A model generated the notes under the pieces. The model made no database searches, had not been told where the DNA came from, and saw nothing but the letters and a program-made list of their open reading frames with translations. A program made the position numbers and the translations under genes. Shown here piece by piece: positions 10,597 through 21,926 of a stretch of DNA of 64,000 bases. Numbering within the stretch: position 1 is the stretch's first letter; each line of letters begins with the position of its first letter. The DNA comes from Leguminivora glycinivorella (taxonomy: Eukaryota; Arthropoda; Insecta; Lepidoptera; Tortricidae): the NCBI RefSeq assembly GCF_023078275.1, contig NC_062995.1:191001-255000 (forward strand), given 5' to 3'.

Positions 10597-10738
10597 TATT
10601 TATTTATTTATTTAATCTTTATTGCACAAAAGAAAAATCTTACAGTACAAAAAGGCGGACTTAATGCTTTAAGGCATTCTCTACCAGTCAACCTCAAGGC
10701 TAAGCAGAGAGACTGTGAGCGGTGCTACAATTTCAACA
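10597..10738 (-). repeat. LINE 3' tail, family S
   Basis: Minus-strand 3' end with an (AAAT)n tail preceded by CAATAAAGATTAAA and a GGCATTAAG block. A plus-strand copy is at 19965-20068. Confidence 0.5.
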
Positions 10739-10798
10739 GTAAAAGGAAATAAAAGAAAGCATACTAAATAAACTATAAACATAAGTACACATATAATC

Positions 10799-10827
10799 TA
10801 CAAATACATATACATACATATAACTGT

Positions 10828-10860
<33 letters not shown>

Positions 10861-10890
10861 CACGTATACACATACACACACATATATATA
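10799..10890. repeat. CA/TA microsatellite
   Basis: Alternating purine-pyrimidine tract of mixed (CA)n and (TA)n. The minus-strand ORF across it is low-complexity. Confidence 0.7.
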
Positions 10891-11031
10891 TATTATACAT
10901 ATATATCATACGAAAGCGAAACATGTGAAACTAAGAGTTTTTCATTCTGCTAGCAAAGAGAGCTCGTAAGGATTTTTTGAAAGCGAACTTAGTTGGGGCG
11001 CTTTTAATTTATATATTTTTACTAGCTTTTA

Positions 11032-11600
11032 CCCGCGGCTTCGCCCGCGTAATAAAAGTATTCATTAAGATTTTCATTTGGATCCGTAGGGACCGTAGGT
11101 TTCTCTGTAGGTATATTTATCTGCGATTATTTCGATTGCACATAATACTTTTGCTTGCAATGATTGTAGAAATATTACACATCGACCACAGCGTAGGTAA
11201 TTCTATATACTTACGCTGGGGAAACCTTTATAAACATCCCACATAGCCCGTATTTCGACACTATGATCGGTGGGTAAAAAGTACTTTTTTCTATTATCCC
11301 TTACAATTTTTTACATTTTGCTTATACTTATCGCAAACGTAATCTTCAAGCAAGCAAACCACGATCGTCTTAGAGCACATTGATTGTAAGAGACCGCCGA
11401 CCGATTATCCGTATCCCGCTAACGATACCCATATTATCCGTATCCGTATCCGTATCCGTATCGCTATCGCTATCGCTATCGCTATCGCTATCGCTATCGC
11501 TATCCCTATCCCTATCGCTATCCCTATCGCTATCCCTATCGCTATCCCTATCGCTATCCCTATCGCTACCCCTATCCCTATCCCTATCCCTATCCCTTAT
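11032..11600 (-). mobile_element. truncated Helitron with hexamer array, family Q copy 1
   Basis: The CTAG 3' end is at 11032 on the minus strand, with CCCGCGGCTTCGCCCGCG beside it. About 370 bp match the two large copies at 44078-46564 and 47414-49708. The array of TATCCG, CGCTAT and CCCTAT hexamers at about 11425-11600 occupies the same position as in the large copies; the 5' half is missing. Unlike them it has no MITE block between ATTATTTCGATT and CTTGCAATGATTG. Confidence 0.7.
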
Positions 11601-11647
11601 CAAGATGTTTAATGATATAACACTTTAAGTTCTCGCGCTTTGTACAC

Positions 11648-11945
11648 ACATTTGAAGTCACATACAGGTCGAACGCGATTAATTAACATTATTTTTACCT
11701 TTTTTCCCAACGTTTCGGCCAGGTTGCACTGGCCGTGGTCGCGGAAGACTGACGTCCCAGCAAAATGTCACCGGAGATGTAAACAACACAAAACTACCCG
11801 ATATTAATTTATATAAATGTTCGGGGTAGACAAATAAATATAATCTACCCGCTTTTAGTTAATGTTTATTTCCCACCATGTTTATTTTAAAGGTAAAAAT
11901 AATGTTAATTAATCGCGTTCGACCTGTATGTGACTTTAAATATAT
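11648..11945. mobile_element. palindromic PLE-tail mini-element, type 1
   Basis: Arms of at least 47 bp (11656-11702 and 11890-11936) match perfectly and enclose about 187 bp. At 11706-11752 the minus strand reads GTGACCACGG-like sequence, then stem GGCCAG/CTGGCC, then GAAACGTTGGG. The same layout recurs in the tail of PLE 2 and in the palindrome at 38901-39088. Confidence 0.65.
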
Positions 11946-11974
11946 GTTTAATGATTTCTTATCAAGTGCTAAAA

Positions 11975-12158
11975 TATAAAGTTTCATGGTTTTATCATTT
12001 AAAATTAAGAAATCCCATACAAACTTTCAACCTCTTTTTCAACGCCTTCATCCCTTTTTTTCGAAATAAAAAGTAGCCTATGTTCTGTCTCAGGGTCTAA
12101 AGATTGTCTGTTCCAAATTTCATCAAAATCGGTTGCGTGGTTTAAGCGGGAAAGCGTA

Positions 12159-12199
<41 letters not shown>

Positions 12200-12230
12200 G
12201 TTACTTTCGCATTTATAATATTAGTATGGA
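11975..12230 (-). mobile_element. Helitron 5' portion with CAGA microsatellite
   Basis: Minus-strand 5' end TCCATACTAATATTATAAAT at 12230, followed by a GCGAAAGTAACTCTG variant and (CTGT)n (12160-12198 on plus). The rest is a common repeat body; the CTAG end is not identified. Beyond 12230 the end sequence TAGTATGGA has been amplified irregularly to about 12320. Confidence 0.5.
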
Positions 12231-12438
12231 TAGTATGGATGGATGGATAGTATGGATAGTATGGATTAGTATGGAAGTATGGATTAGTAGGTATATTATA
12301 ATATATTTATAGTATGGATCATCAACATCTTAAGTATATAAGATCTGCCTACCTACCGTAATTTGGGGTGAGTTGGGGTGAGTTGGGCCAAAACTGACTT
12401 TCAAACGTCGACAAAAGTTTTTTTATACATGTAACAAG

Positions 12439-12484
12439 TTTTTAACCCCCGACGCAAAAACGACGGGGTGTTATAAGTTGGACG

Positions 12485-12519
<35 letters not shown>

Positions 12520-12627
12520 GTGTGTGTCTGTTTGTGACATCGTAGCTCCCGAACGGATGAACCGACAGACAGACAGACAGAAGTCAAACTTATAACACCC
12601 CGTCGTTTTTGCGTCGGGGGTTAAAAA
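12439..12627. repeat. family H repeat folded into a hairpin
   Basis: The first 41 bp, beginning TTTTTAACCCCCGACGC, recur exactly as the inverse at 12587-12627. The interior has (TGTC)n and (CAGA)n runs. Other family H copies (18 kb, 20 kb, 21 kb, 27 kb, 38 kb) have this end only once, so this one is a rearranged inverted duplication. Confidence 0.65.
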
Positions 12628-12953
12628 TACATAAATGTAGTAATTTTCATATTTTATGAATAGGGGTTGGTATATTTGTTTCTTCGTATTCGTGGGTTGC
12701 AATAACAACAGTGATCTTAAGGCCGTGGTCTATATGCAAGCGGTAAGCGGGGAATTAATGCCATTCATACTTTGCGTTCGAAAAAATGTATGGGGTACCT
12801 CATTATACCTCATATCATTGCTTGATTGTATGTAACGAACTTATTAAAAAGTCTCTGATCCTAAATTTGTGACGAATTGTATGTCCCGATATTATAGGCC
12901 TCATCATTATTTTTAAAATCGGGACTTAATCGCGTATAACTACATATTAAACT

Positions 12954-13006
12954 GACCTCCAACGTTTCAAGGACGGCGTTGTCCCCGTGGTCTCGGAGAA
13001 GACTGG
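12954..13006 (-). other. conserved structured motif in PLE 2 tail
   Basis: Minus strand: GAGACCACG, stem GGAC/GTCC, TTGAAACGTTGG, AGGTC. The equivalent site at 11706-11752 has stem GGCCAG/CTGGCC with the flanking GACCACGG and GAAACGTTGG kept. Different paired bases with preserved pairing suggest RNA structure, possibly a diverged hammerhead; CUGANGA is not present. Confidence 0.4.
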
Positions 13007-13018
13007 CTTGAAATGACA

Positions 13019-13558
13019 TCAACACCTTCTGACAGCCGCGCGAGTTTTTCGAACTACCCGCACTTGGTTTTGATTATCAACTTGAACTGTTTGCGCACTA
13101 GGGATGTTACTCTGTCGACATACAACACTGACGATATTTGATTTAACGACTGTCGATATTATTTTCGGCTTACACTTATTAATGACAGGATTCCATGTGG
13201 ATGAGATCCTAAAACCTTCGTCCCGATTGAAATTGCGATGTTTTTTTATTTCAATGGCTTCACGCACTTTTCTACTGTAGAAATGGCGTTCCGTGGAAAG
13301 GATTTTAGGGTCATGTAGTTCGATCCAGTGGTTTGGCCCTGACTCTAACAAATGTTCAGCCACGGCAGACTTGTTGACCTGACGATTTCTCACAGCCGCG
13401 ATGTGCTCCTTTACCCTTTCTTCTATGGTGCGCTTAGTTTCTCCAATGTAGGAGCTACCACAACTGCAATCAATTTTATAAACGCCAGGTGATTGAAACG
13501 GTATAACGTCCTTAGGTGATCTTAGGCTTCCTGCAACTTTGGATAATGGCGTGTACAC
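13019..13558 (-). pseudogene. GIY-YIG endonuclease of PLE 2
   Basis: A 179-residue ORF with GVYKIDCSCGSSYIGETKRT (GVY and YIG halves of the motif), IEERVKEHIAA and AVAEHLLESG, followed by a poorly conserved C-terminus. It is a different lineage from PLE 1: the sequences are far apart outside the motif. The GTG at 13558 is only the first possible start codon of an open frame. The reverse transcriptase part is lacking, so no complete element could be made from this copy. Confidence 0.8.
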
Positions 13559-13688
13559 CGTCTTTATAGAGTACTTTCCAAGTACTGTACCAACCTAGGC
13601 CTCATCTATCATACCGAACATATTGAAATGTAATGCTGCTCCGAAATATTTGAGTACCTAGACCGCTACCATATATCTGATGGCGACT

Positions 13689-14247
13689 GTACAGCGGGGC
13701 AAATCTCGACTGGGGGTCAAATGTAACTGGTCCATTTTTTCCATGTTTTACAATGTTTACATTATCAAATAGAGTGTCCACCGGTTATACAGAGTGGGGC
13801 CTGTAACAAAGGCGAATAATTGAACTCTAGGCTATTCTCCTTATACTGATCAACATTTGTTCGGCGACTTTTAAAAATAACTTGTATTTTGATTTTTATC
13901 ACCCTTGAAAGTTTTTTCTAAGAGGTAATGTATTGCGAATTCTGTTAAGTCTAAAGTGTGACAGACAACGTCAATGACAACAATAATGGCGTACATTGAA
14001 GCTAATATTTATTTTGTATGAAAAATTAAAAATTTAAAGACTTCATAATTTTTAAAAGTCGCTGAACAAATGTTGATCAGTATAAGGAGAATAGCCTACA
14101 GTTCAATTATTCGCCTTTGTTACAGGCCCCACTCTGTATATGGTAGGCGTGTTCAGTGGATACATGTAGAACTCAACAGCATAGTGTAATTATGGAAAAA
14201 ATGGATTAGTTACAATTGCCCCATAGTCGAGATTTGCCCCGCCGTAC
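13689..14247. mobile_element. MITE, family I, containing another MITE
   Basis: Ends GTACAGCGGGGCAAATCTCG and its near inverse CGAGATTTGCCCCGCCGTAC. The unoccupied form is the 223-bp copy at 24620-24842. Remnants of the family lie inside both large Helitrons near 46.3-46.4 kb and 47.55-47.63 kb. Confidence 0.7.
13788..14138. mobile_element. 351-bp TA-flanked MITE (family J)
   Basis: Inverted repeats of about 88 bp starting TACAGAGTGGGGCCTGTAAC, with TA on both sides (13786-13787 and 14139-14140). The family I copy at 24620-24842 shows the same target without the insert (CCGGGTATATATGG against CCGGTTATA/TATGG). Tc1/mariner-like by target choice. Confidence 0.75.
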
Positions 14248-15341
14248 CTTGGTCTTTTGTTTTGTGACTTAGCAAAATTATGAATTGTGTTTAAATCCAC
14301 AAAGGGGCGGCGGTATAAAGATGTTACAAGGGAGCCAAATTACATATTTACGACGAAGCGAAGGATGTTATAATTGAATCCTGAGCGTAACGAGGGATTC
14401 TGAAATATAATCCTGAGCGTAGTGAGAGATTTGAGTATTAACGCCCAATGTGTTAATTATTTTGCTAACATGTGACACATATACGGCTCTTCACATTTAC
14501 CTATGACCTATGAGGATATCAAAATATATGAATTACCGCTGTTGTAAAAATAATACACACTTATTCGCCACAATTTGTTTATAGATTATTTTATGTGCAA
14601 AGCCATTTCGTTGCGTGAATATTTTATACTGACAACATAAAGTCATTGAACAGAAAAGTGCTACTTTGCTACCTCCTCACAGAAAAGAAAAGTACTCTTT
14701 CCGAATGGGTGATGTGAAAAATCTCCAGGAAATTTACTCCGCCAGACGCAATTAACCCTATTGACCTCTTACCAGCAGCGGCTGGTCCATACAGGCCGAT
14801 TCCCACCGGCTTGCCTAAAATTGATTACTATTAAAGTACCTAATGTAAAGGTAGGTTTTTTTTTGCTTTGGTGTTGCCTAGCAGAAATTTTCACCAGTCG
14901 CCACTGCTACCTACATACCTGGCTTTACAGCCTGGGAAGAATCTACTCTAACTCTTTTTTCATTCAAAAGTGAAACATGAACTGCCTTGATATGCCGCTA
15001 TGTGCACCGCGTCGCGTGCGTCCAGGCCACAGCCTTAACTGATGTTTACCCACACTGTTTGTTGAGCCGACTCGATATTGTACAAAATGGAGGCTCTCGG
15101 TCTTCCTGTTTTTTTGACTGATGGCAAATATGTTGTATTTTGATATAGGACATAAAAAGGGTTTCGGCTAGTAGGGGCCCACAGTATGTCACACGAAATT
15201 TTCGATTATTGAAACCCCCAATTCTGTATCCCTTTGACATGGATTGTGACATTTAGTATGACCCCCCCCCCTCTTGGCTGTGACGTACGTACCTAATATG
15301 TGGATGACGCCGTATTTTAGGTACTTTACTATTACCAAATA
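14248..15341. other. no recognised gene
   Basis: AT-rich spacer. The motif AATCCTGAGCGTAATGAGAG recurs in variants near 14380-14440 and 18250, possibly a short repeat. Small ORFs lack codon-bias or domain signals. Confidence 0.5.
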
Positions 15342-15637
15342 CATATATAACTCCGTATAAACAGATAAAGTATAAGAAAAAAACGTAAGTACCATACAGA
15401 AAAAGGCACGGTGGCCTAGATGGCACTACACCTTTGGAGAATGCTTAGCTAGATGGCGCTAATATTAATATTTGACATTTTAACACATATCAAGCTAAGA
15501 ATATGGGCCAAATTGTCAAAACTGAAGTTAATAAGTTTTAAGCCTGTGTCAAGAGATGGCATTGGCAGTCTATGCACTCTGATTACACATTTTACTTCGC
15601 CAGTAACTCTCTATAATACTCGATCCTCTTTGCTATT
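15342..15637 (+). repeat. 300-bp dispersed repeat, family K copy 1
   Basis: Shared block running from CATATATAACTCCGTATAAA to ATACTCGATCCTCTTTG. Copies at 16822-17118 (+), 29841-30688 (+, interrupted) and 31288-31571 (-); fragments near 25265-25335 and 25717-25766. No coding potential; class unknown. Confidence 0.65.
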
Positions 15638-16196
15638 ACATATTTCTGTAAGTTCAACCCATCAGTGTTTCAGGGACCAGAGCTGAGAGCGACCGCGGGT
15701 GAGTAATGGAGGCAAATTCCTTGTTAATGATAAATCATCGAATTCAGAACAGACTGTAGGTACAGAATATGTAATAGGCAAGAACGAATGAAGAATAGTT
15801 ATTTGTTTTACAAGAGAGCGAAGTTATTGTTTAACTCCTAATAGATAGCAAAGTTGTATCAAGAGCGTAGCGTTAGAAATTAAAGTTTTGAGCCTTGTTA
15901 CTCAATGGGAGATTAATGATTAAGGTACTTACCTAAACTGTTTCCAAGTAGTTTAACTGAGTCAACAAAAACTCGTGGCGTTTTCAGCTTGTCTTCAAAT
16001 TGTTACCATTGCCACTCGCCTTTTTTCATTACAAGCTATTATGAATAGTTCATTAAATTTATATTATGATTTTAATCTAACCTAATTATCAGAGCAATTT
16101 ATTGTTGTAATTATTGTTCATAATAATATTGAGTCTATAATATACAGTTTCATTCATATAAAAATAACTTCTCTTAAACACCGGTTGCATAATAGT
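15638..16196. other. no recognised feature
   Basis: AT-rich DNA without supported features. Confidence 0.5.
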
Positions 16197-16322
16197 ACAT
16201 TGTGCAACAAGGGGAGGAAGTTGAATATTACTAACGAGAGTAAGTTAAATCGCGACGGCTTGCCGGAGCGATTTAAAGACTCGAGTTAGTAATATTCATA
16301 CTCCCCGAGTTACACACAATGT
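16197..16322. repeat. imperfect palindrome, MITE-like
   Basis: ACATTGTGCAACAAGGGGAG and GTTGAATATTACTAACGAG are mirrored at the right side by CTCGAGTTAGTAATATTCAT and ending ACACACAATGT. The centre is GC-richer (CGACGGCTTGCCGGAGCG). Confidence 0.5.
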
Positions 16323-16821
16323 TTTTCATCACACTCGCAATGTAAAAAATATGTAAATAGATGTAAAAAAGTTAAGTACGGTACAAGAAATTTCATTATT
16401 CCCTTGGGAGAACGATTTTTCTACAACTCACGCTCCAACTGCATGCAATAGCACATTTAAAGTGCGGGTGTGATGAAAAATAGTATAAAAAGTACTTACC
16501 CATTCCTGTTTAGGTGCTGGTAATGTTTTATCCTGTGGGCTTGGTCGGCACTATAAGCACTTTAAACTGGCAACGTCGTCGATTGCTGTGATACCTGATG
16601 CCCACCACAATCATTTGAAAATGGAATGTCGTAGGAATATTTAATTTATAATAAAAATTAGAAGTAGGTACTGTGTTTGTATATTTAAAATAAGAGGTAC
16701 ACAAGAAATAATAAAACATTTCACAGATTTGCCCGTATAGCTTTACAGCCTGTATATACTATGAAACTATAACGTTACGAATAACACTTGCACACTCTAA
16801 AGTACGTATATACGATCAAAG

Positions 16822-17118
16822 ACATATGTAACTCCGTATAAACAGCTACAGTCTAAGAAAAAAAAACGTACCTCAGAACAATGTAGAAATAGGTACGGTG
16901 GCCTAGATGGCGTTACAACTTTGGGGGACGCTCGGCTAGATGGCGCTAATATTAATATTTGACATTTTAACACATATCAAGCTAAGAATATGGGCCAAAT
17001 GGTCAAAACTGAGGTTCAAAAGTTTTAAGCCTGTGTCAAGAGATGTCAGTCTATGCATGCACTGTGATTACACATTTTACTTCGACAGTAACTCTCTATA
17101 ATACTCGATCCTCTTTGT
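16822..17118 (+). repeat. family K copy 2
   Basis: Same orientation and extent as the 15342-15637 copy, with scattered substitutions. Confidence 0.65.
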
Positions 17119-17935
17119 TATATACGATGGATAATAAAATTAGGACGCTTATATTGCTACATGTAATCCTGTATTCTAAAAGTAGGTACTTAATTAAAAC
17201 TTAAGACAAGGAACATCATAATTTAGACCCGAATGTTATCCAGAAAAGTTTTCTCTCCCGCCGGGGCAACTTGGATGACGGTTGACAAACTTGAAACGGA
17301 AAAGTTTCGGAGATATAGGGGTATATTTCAGCTGGATAGCAGTTTTGTAAATAAATGTCTTCATTATAGTTATTTTTCAGGCTGATGGATTGCAATCCAC
17401 CTTATTTCAGACCAAAGTCCATACAGTGAGGATTACACTTTAAAAACTTATTCTAATTAAATAAATAGGAGCGAATTTGATAACCCCGATACTACAAAGG
17501 TTAAGTAAACGTCATCATTTCAAAGGTATTCTATAATTAATCCTTTATAGGGCACTTGTCTAAAAGAAACACCCTGTATGATTACCTTTTTGTATTTTTT
17601 CCTGTATAAAATGGTACAGGATGGCGATGAGGTTTGGATTCACGATTTTTTGAGTCTTCACAGTTAAAGGGTTAAAATAACAGTTTAACAACAAGGCTGT
17701 CAAACTTGTTGCCAAGTTATGTTGGTCAGACTCTATTTATTTATTAAATAACTCCTACCTAAATAATGATTCCCAAAATGTATTTGAAATCGGACGGGCC
17801 GGTCATAAATATATCATCGTCGAAATAAAACCGGACGCATCCGGCGCCGGCCGATATCCGGTTCCGGCCGGGAATCGAACCCGGCCGAATGGCTAAATAT
17901 ACAGGGTGGAAATGTGTACGGGGTAATATTAATAA
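17119..17935. other. no gene; SINE fragment near 17870
   Basis: AT-rich spacer. At 17860-17890 a B-box-like CCGGGAATCGAACCCGG is left from a tRNA-derived SINE related to the one at 38760-38884. Confidence 0.45.
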
Positions 17936-18163
17936 CCTAACCACAAAATTAAAATTTTGAAAAAACCCCCGACCACGACATAGTGGACCGATTTTCATGA
18001 AACATTGCTAAGAACACTCCCGACTAACTCGTCAGCTTTCAAACAAAAAAAAACTAAATCGAAATCGGTTCACCCGTTCGGGAGCTACGGTGCCACAGAC
18101 AGACACACACAGACAGACAAACAGACAGACACAGACACGTCGTTTTTGCGTCGGGGGTTAAAA
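17936..18163 (-). repeat. family H repeat copy
   Basis: Minus-strand copy with terminus TTTAACCCCCGACGC at 18163 and (TGTC)n inside. Other end TAACCACAAAATTAAAATTT. Found also at 20308-20556 (+), 21711-21926 (-), 27044-27335 (+), 33688-33870 (partial) and 37984-38466 (-). Confidence 0.6.
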
Positions 18164-18986
18164 AGTAGAAGAAAAATATTAATTACCAAAGTTCAGGGTA
18201 AACAGTAGGTAGTTAGGTGCCAAAATTAAATAATATAAGATTTTAAAATAGAATCCTGAGCGTAATGAGAGATTCAAGTATTAACGCTTCAAATTGAAAT
18301 GATTTTGGTAACTTATTCAAGTACCTATGACGAATTCATCATGTTTTAAATAATTATTCAAATAAAAATATTACCTATGCAACCAAGTACATAATAATAT
18401 CCTATGACAGAAAACATTCACTTTGATTCCGCCTAGCAAGGAGTAAAAGTGCCCTTTGATCCCGTCTATCAGCGAAAAAAAAAGCCTTTTTCAATGCTTT
18501 TTCTCCAAGGCTATATTTACTTCTCTTTGACTGGGTTAAGGGGCTTCACACGGTTTTCATCGATTTTCACAAGTTTTGAGTTGAAACTCCTAAATTTGCA
18601 CTACACATAGAATTGTAAAACTAACGGCCATCGATTCTTCAATCTTTTATCTCTATTTATAAGAGCCATATTTTTTACTAAACATACCAAACTTACATAC
18701 CTTAACAAAAAACCAGCTAAAATTGTTCAACATTGAAGCCAAATATCACAGAAACAATGAGCTGTGAAGTAATTATGAGATACTATTTCGTTTAAAAACG
18801 ATGCAGTTAATAAGTATGATAGGTTTTAGAAACTATCATAATATCAATGGATTCAAATAGAAGGTCATTGGCGCAGAGAACACCCTTAAGTATTAACAGT
18901 ATTAACATTATTGGCGTTCTTTAAATATAACGGAAAATCGATCCCTTGCCACCGAGACGATATTTCTGGCCTACACAAAAACCATA
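18164..18986. other. no recognised feature
   Basis: AT-rich spacer without supported ORFs. Confidence 0.5.
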
Positions 18987-19452
18987 TTAAGACGATACAG
19001 GAGCGAAAATGCTAAAATGGAAGGGGGGGTTCCTTTCAATTTGGGAATTTTAGTTAAATATACTAGGATTATTAACTAGATTTATCGAATAAAAACTGTC
19101 CATTAAGAACAACTGAGTTAAAAGATATTGCGAAAAAATCTTTAAAATCGAGTTTTCGCTTTTGACTATTTCCTCCTTCAAAACTTAATCAATCGGAACG
19201 AAATTTGAGAATCTGAATAACAATGAAATAGCCTGTGTCAGACCGTTTAGTTTTTTTGGCTAATTAAATTTTTCGTTGGCTCTGGCGTCTTTAAAAATTA
19301 AAATATGAAAATAATCAAAACGGTCCGACACAGATAAAAATAATACTCGTAATAATCTGTGCTGAAAAAATCATTGCTCTATCTTCAAAAACCAGGAAGG
19401 AAACAGTCACGAGCGTTTATATGGAGAATTGACCCCTCCTGTATCGTCTTAA
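18987..19452. repeat. possible MITE with short inverted ends
   Basis: GACGATACAGGAG (18991) is inverted at 19436-19448, and both are bordered by TTAA. Inside, ACGGTCCGACACAG near 19320 is the inverse of a block near 19215-19250. No transposase. Confidence 0.4.
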
Positions 19453-19634
19453 ATGTAGCATTAGCTTCTGCCCCTGTCTTTATACGTGTAAAATATTTAA
19501 GAATTTTAAGTGATTCACGGTTAGTTTCACTAAACTTATATGCATGCAACTGCGTCAAAATAGCGGGACCTCAATAAAAATCAAAAAGGTAATCACGGTA
19601 CATATCCCGCTCAATATAAGTCTAATGTAAAATA

Positions 19635-19735
19635 TTTTTCACCACACCAACTGGTAAAGGCTCTCTTGAACGGTTAGCAAAATTGCATTTTATCCACAAG
19701 AGTGCAAAGTAATTTCAAACAAATTTTAACTTGAC
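19635..19735 (+). repeat. dispersed repeat, family W
   Basis: CACCACACCAACTGGTAAAG and the following 90 bp recur at 26020-26120, where the unit continues to about 26440 with an inverse of its start near 26240. Confidence 0.5.
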
Positions 19736-19964
19736 AGGGGAATAGACTAAAGACTTTTCCTGACAGCTTTTATCTATATAGTATTTTAAAGATATGCACG
19801 ACCCTGGAAATGACGAATAACAGTATGGGAGTAGAAAAAAGTTAGTAATGTTGTGTATGTTTATATATTATGACGTATTATTTATGGTTGTATGTATTGT
19901 GTCCTAAAAGTACTAAATTATCTTGTTTTAATCACGTTTTGCACCGCCTACAACTTTTCTGCTT

Positions 19965-20068
19965 TGCCTAATGGTTGACTGGTAGAGAATGCCTTACGGC
20001 ATTAAGTTCGTCTTTTGTACGCTGTTTTTTTTTGTGCAATAAAGATTAAATAAATAAATAAATAAAAT
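19965..20068 (+). repeat. LINE 3' tail, family S copy 2
   Basis: Ends in GTGCAATAAAGATT and (AAAT)n, the plus-strand version of 10597-10738. Confidence 0.55.
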
Positions 20069-20307
20069 GTAACACCGTTTTCCGCCCTTTCTGGACCCAC
20101 GCTGTAACACAATTGTTTATGATTGATTACAGAGCCGTAAAAAACAACTTTCGACCCTTACTAATTAATATTTAATTAAACGTTTAAATTAATGTACGTT
20201 TTTATAAAGTTTACGGTGCGATTTTGCTCAATTAATCCGTCCAAAACAGCGGTTTGTTTTTTTAGCGTTGTTGTTTTGTTTCACTGTTTTTATTACTTCA
20301 GCACTTG

Positions 20308-20556
20308 TTTTTAACCCCCGACGCAAAAACGACGGGGTGTTATGAGTTTGACGTGTCTGTCTATCCGTTTGTCTGTCTGTCTGTCTGTCTGTGTGTCTGT
20401 CTGTGGCATCGTAGCTCCCGAACGGATGAACACATTTCGATTTAGTTTTTTTTTTGTTTGAAAGCTGAGTTAGTCGGGAGTGTCCTTATCCATGTTTCAT
20501 GAAAATCGGTCCTATGTCGCGGTCGGGGTTTTTTCAAAATTTTAATTTGGTGGTTA
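20308..20556 (+). repeat. family H repeat copy
   Basis: Full-length plus-strand copy from TTTTTAACCCCCGACGC to TTTTAATTTGGTGGTTA, with a (TGTC)n run after the first 50 bp. Confidence 0.6.
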
Positions 20557-21443
20557 TTATTTTTACTTCATTATATTGAAACTATTAAAAAATAACTTTG
20601 GCTGCTGAAAACTATCCCACTAACATAGTGAAGTGTATAATTCAGTTGTGATATTTTTGATACACTAAATGCATATCGGTTGTTAACATGAAGAACCCGA
20701 TGCGTTTGTTTGTATGACATATGATGATGTAGAAGTCGACAGTGGGACATGGATTCAAGATTGGAGGCAATCTGTCGCTGCAATGCAATATCACAATGTC
20801 GTTTTGTTTTAACCCCTTAATTGCTAAAAGTATCATCGAAACAGTTTCATGTGCTCTGTCTACCCCTTTTGGGTATACAGCCGGGAGCCTGACGGCTCGC
20901 CAAACCGTTTTGAATGTGGCAAGTATTAAGTCACTTTTGTATGAGAACAGTGTGTTGCTATGTTGTTGCTATAATGTGTGTGCTTTTAAAAATATTTTAA
21001 AACTTAAAAGCTTTTTTTTATACACATAGGGTTAAAGTATTTATTATCGTACAAACTGATGTAGATAAAATGAGTGAAAGTTAAATCGTTGCAAAATTAC
21101 ACGCTATTTTATGCAAAATGCCGCCATTAAGCTCCGCGTAATAAATTGTCCACATTCCTGAACGTGTGATGTGATGTTAATGTTTTATAAAATCGTACAC
21201 ATTTTACTTTTAAATGTAATCATCATCAGTACAAGGCTAATACCTGCTACAAAGGTTCGTACATATACAGATGGTTACAGCATCTGTGTAATCTTCTACT
21301 ACGATAAGGTTAATAAGATCGATATGTTTGGGGAGGCCCTAAGTGTGTGAGTTAAGGCACTAGTTTCGTAGTAAACTTAATTGTATTTGACCTTAAGAAC
21401 CTTCCCTTAAAGTTAACGGGAATAAAAATAACAAACTATATAA
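20557..21443. other. no gene; decayed SINE
   Basis: Around 20742-20890 there is a diverged match to the SINE tails at 43752-43895 and 56886-57053 (TCATGTGCTCTG, then CTACCCCTTTTGGG). Otherwise featureless. 21360-21430 carries a fragment of MITE family M. Confidence 0.4.
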
Positions 21444-21531
21444 TCCCAAATCTTGAGATTAGTTGTCAAAGCGGACCCTAGGCTCCCATGAGCCGTGGCA
21501 CATGCCGAGATAACGTAAGGAGGATGATGAC
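21444..21531 (+). repeat. SINE family E, 3' fragment
   Basis: Matches only the last 90 bp of the SINE at 34041-34366, ending in GGAGGATGATGA. Confidence 0.6.
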
Positions 21532-21710
21532 ACTGTGTAGGATATAGACACAGTATATGGAACTTGACAAATGGCGTGTAGGACCGTTCTCGGCCCTCGA
21601 CTTGTAAAGTCCCTGTATAAATCACCTTGTACCGTCCCTCTGACGTTTATTTACCCCACTCTGTAACTCATTTGTGAGAACACACTGATTTTTGTAAGAA
21701 GAAAATAAAA

Positions 21711-21926
21711 AAATAAAATTTTGAAAAAACCCCCGACCGCGACATAGTGGACCCATTTTTATGAAACATGGCTAAGAACACTCCCGACTAACTCAGCTTT
21801 CAAACAAAAAAAAACTAAATCTAAATCGGTTCCTCTTCGGGAGCTACAATACCAAAGACAGACAAATAGACAGGCAGACACGTCAAATTTATAACACCCC
21901 GTCGTTTTTGCGTCGGGGGTTAAAAA
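21711..21926 (-). repeat. family H repeat copy
   Basis: Minus-strand copy; the CCCCCGACGC end lies at 21926. Confidence 0.6.

Larger units (their letters stand above)
12895..13558 (-). mobile_element. Penelope-like element 2, 3' fragment
   Basis: Contains a GIY-YIG ORF and an approximately 120-bp tail down to 12895. The tail is the same sequence as the arms and core start of the palindrome at 38901-39088. Upstream of 13558 the frame continues for 15-20 residues in PLE-like sequence and then meets a stop near 13605, so the RT is absent or decayed. Confidence 0.65.
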
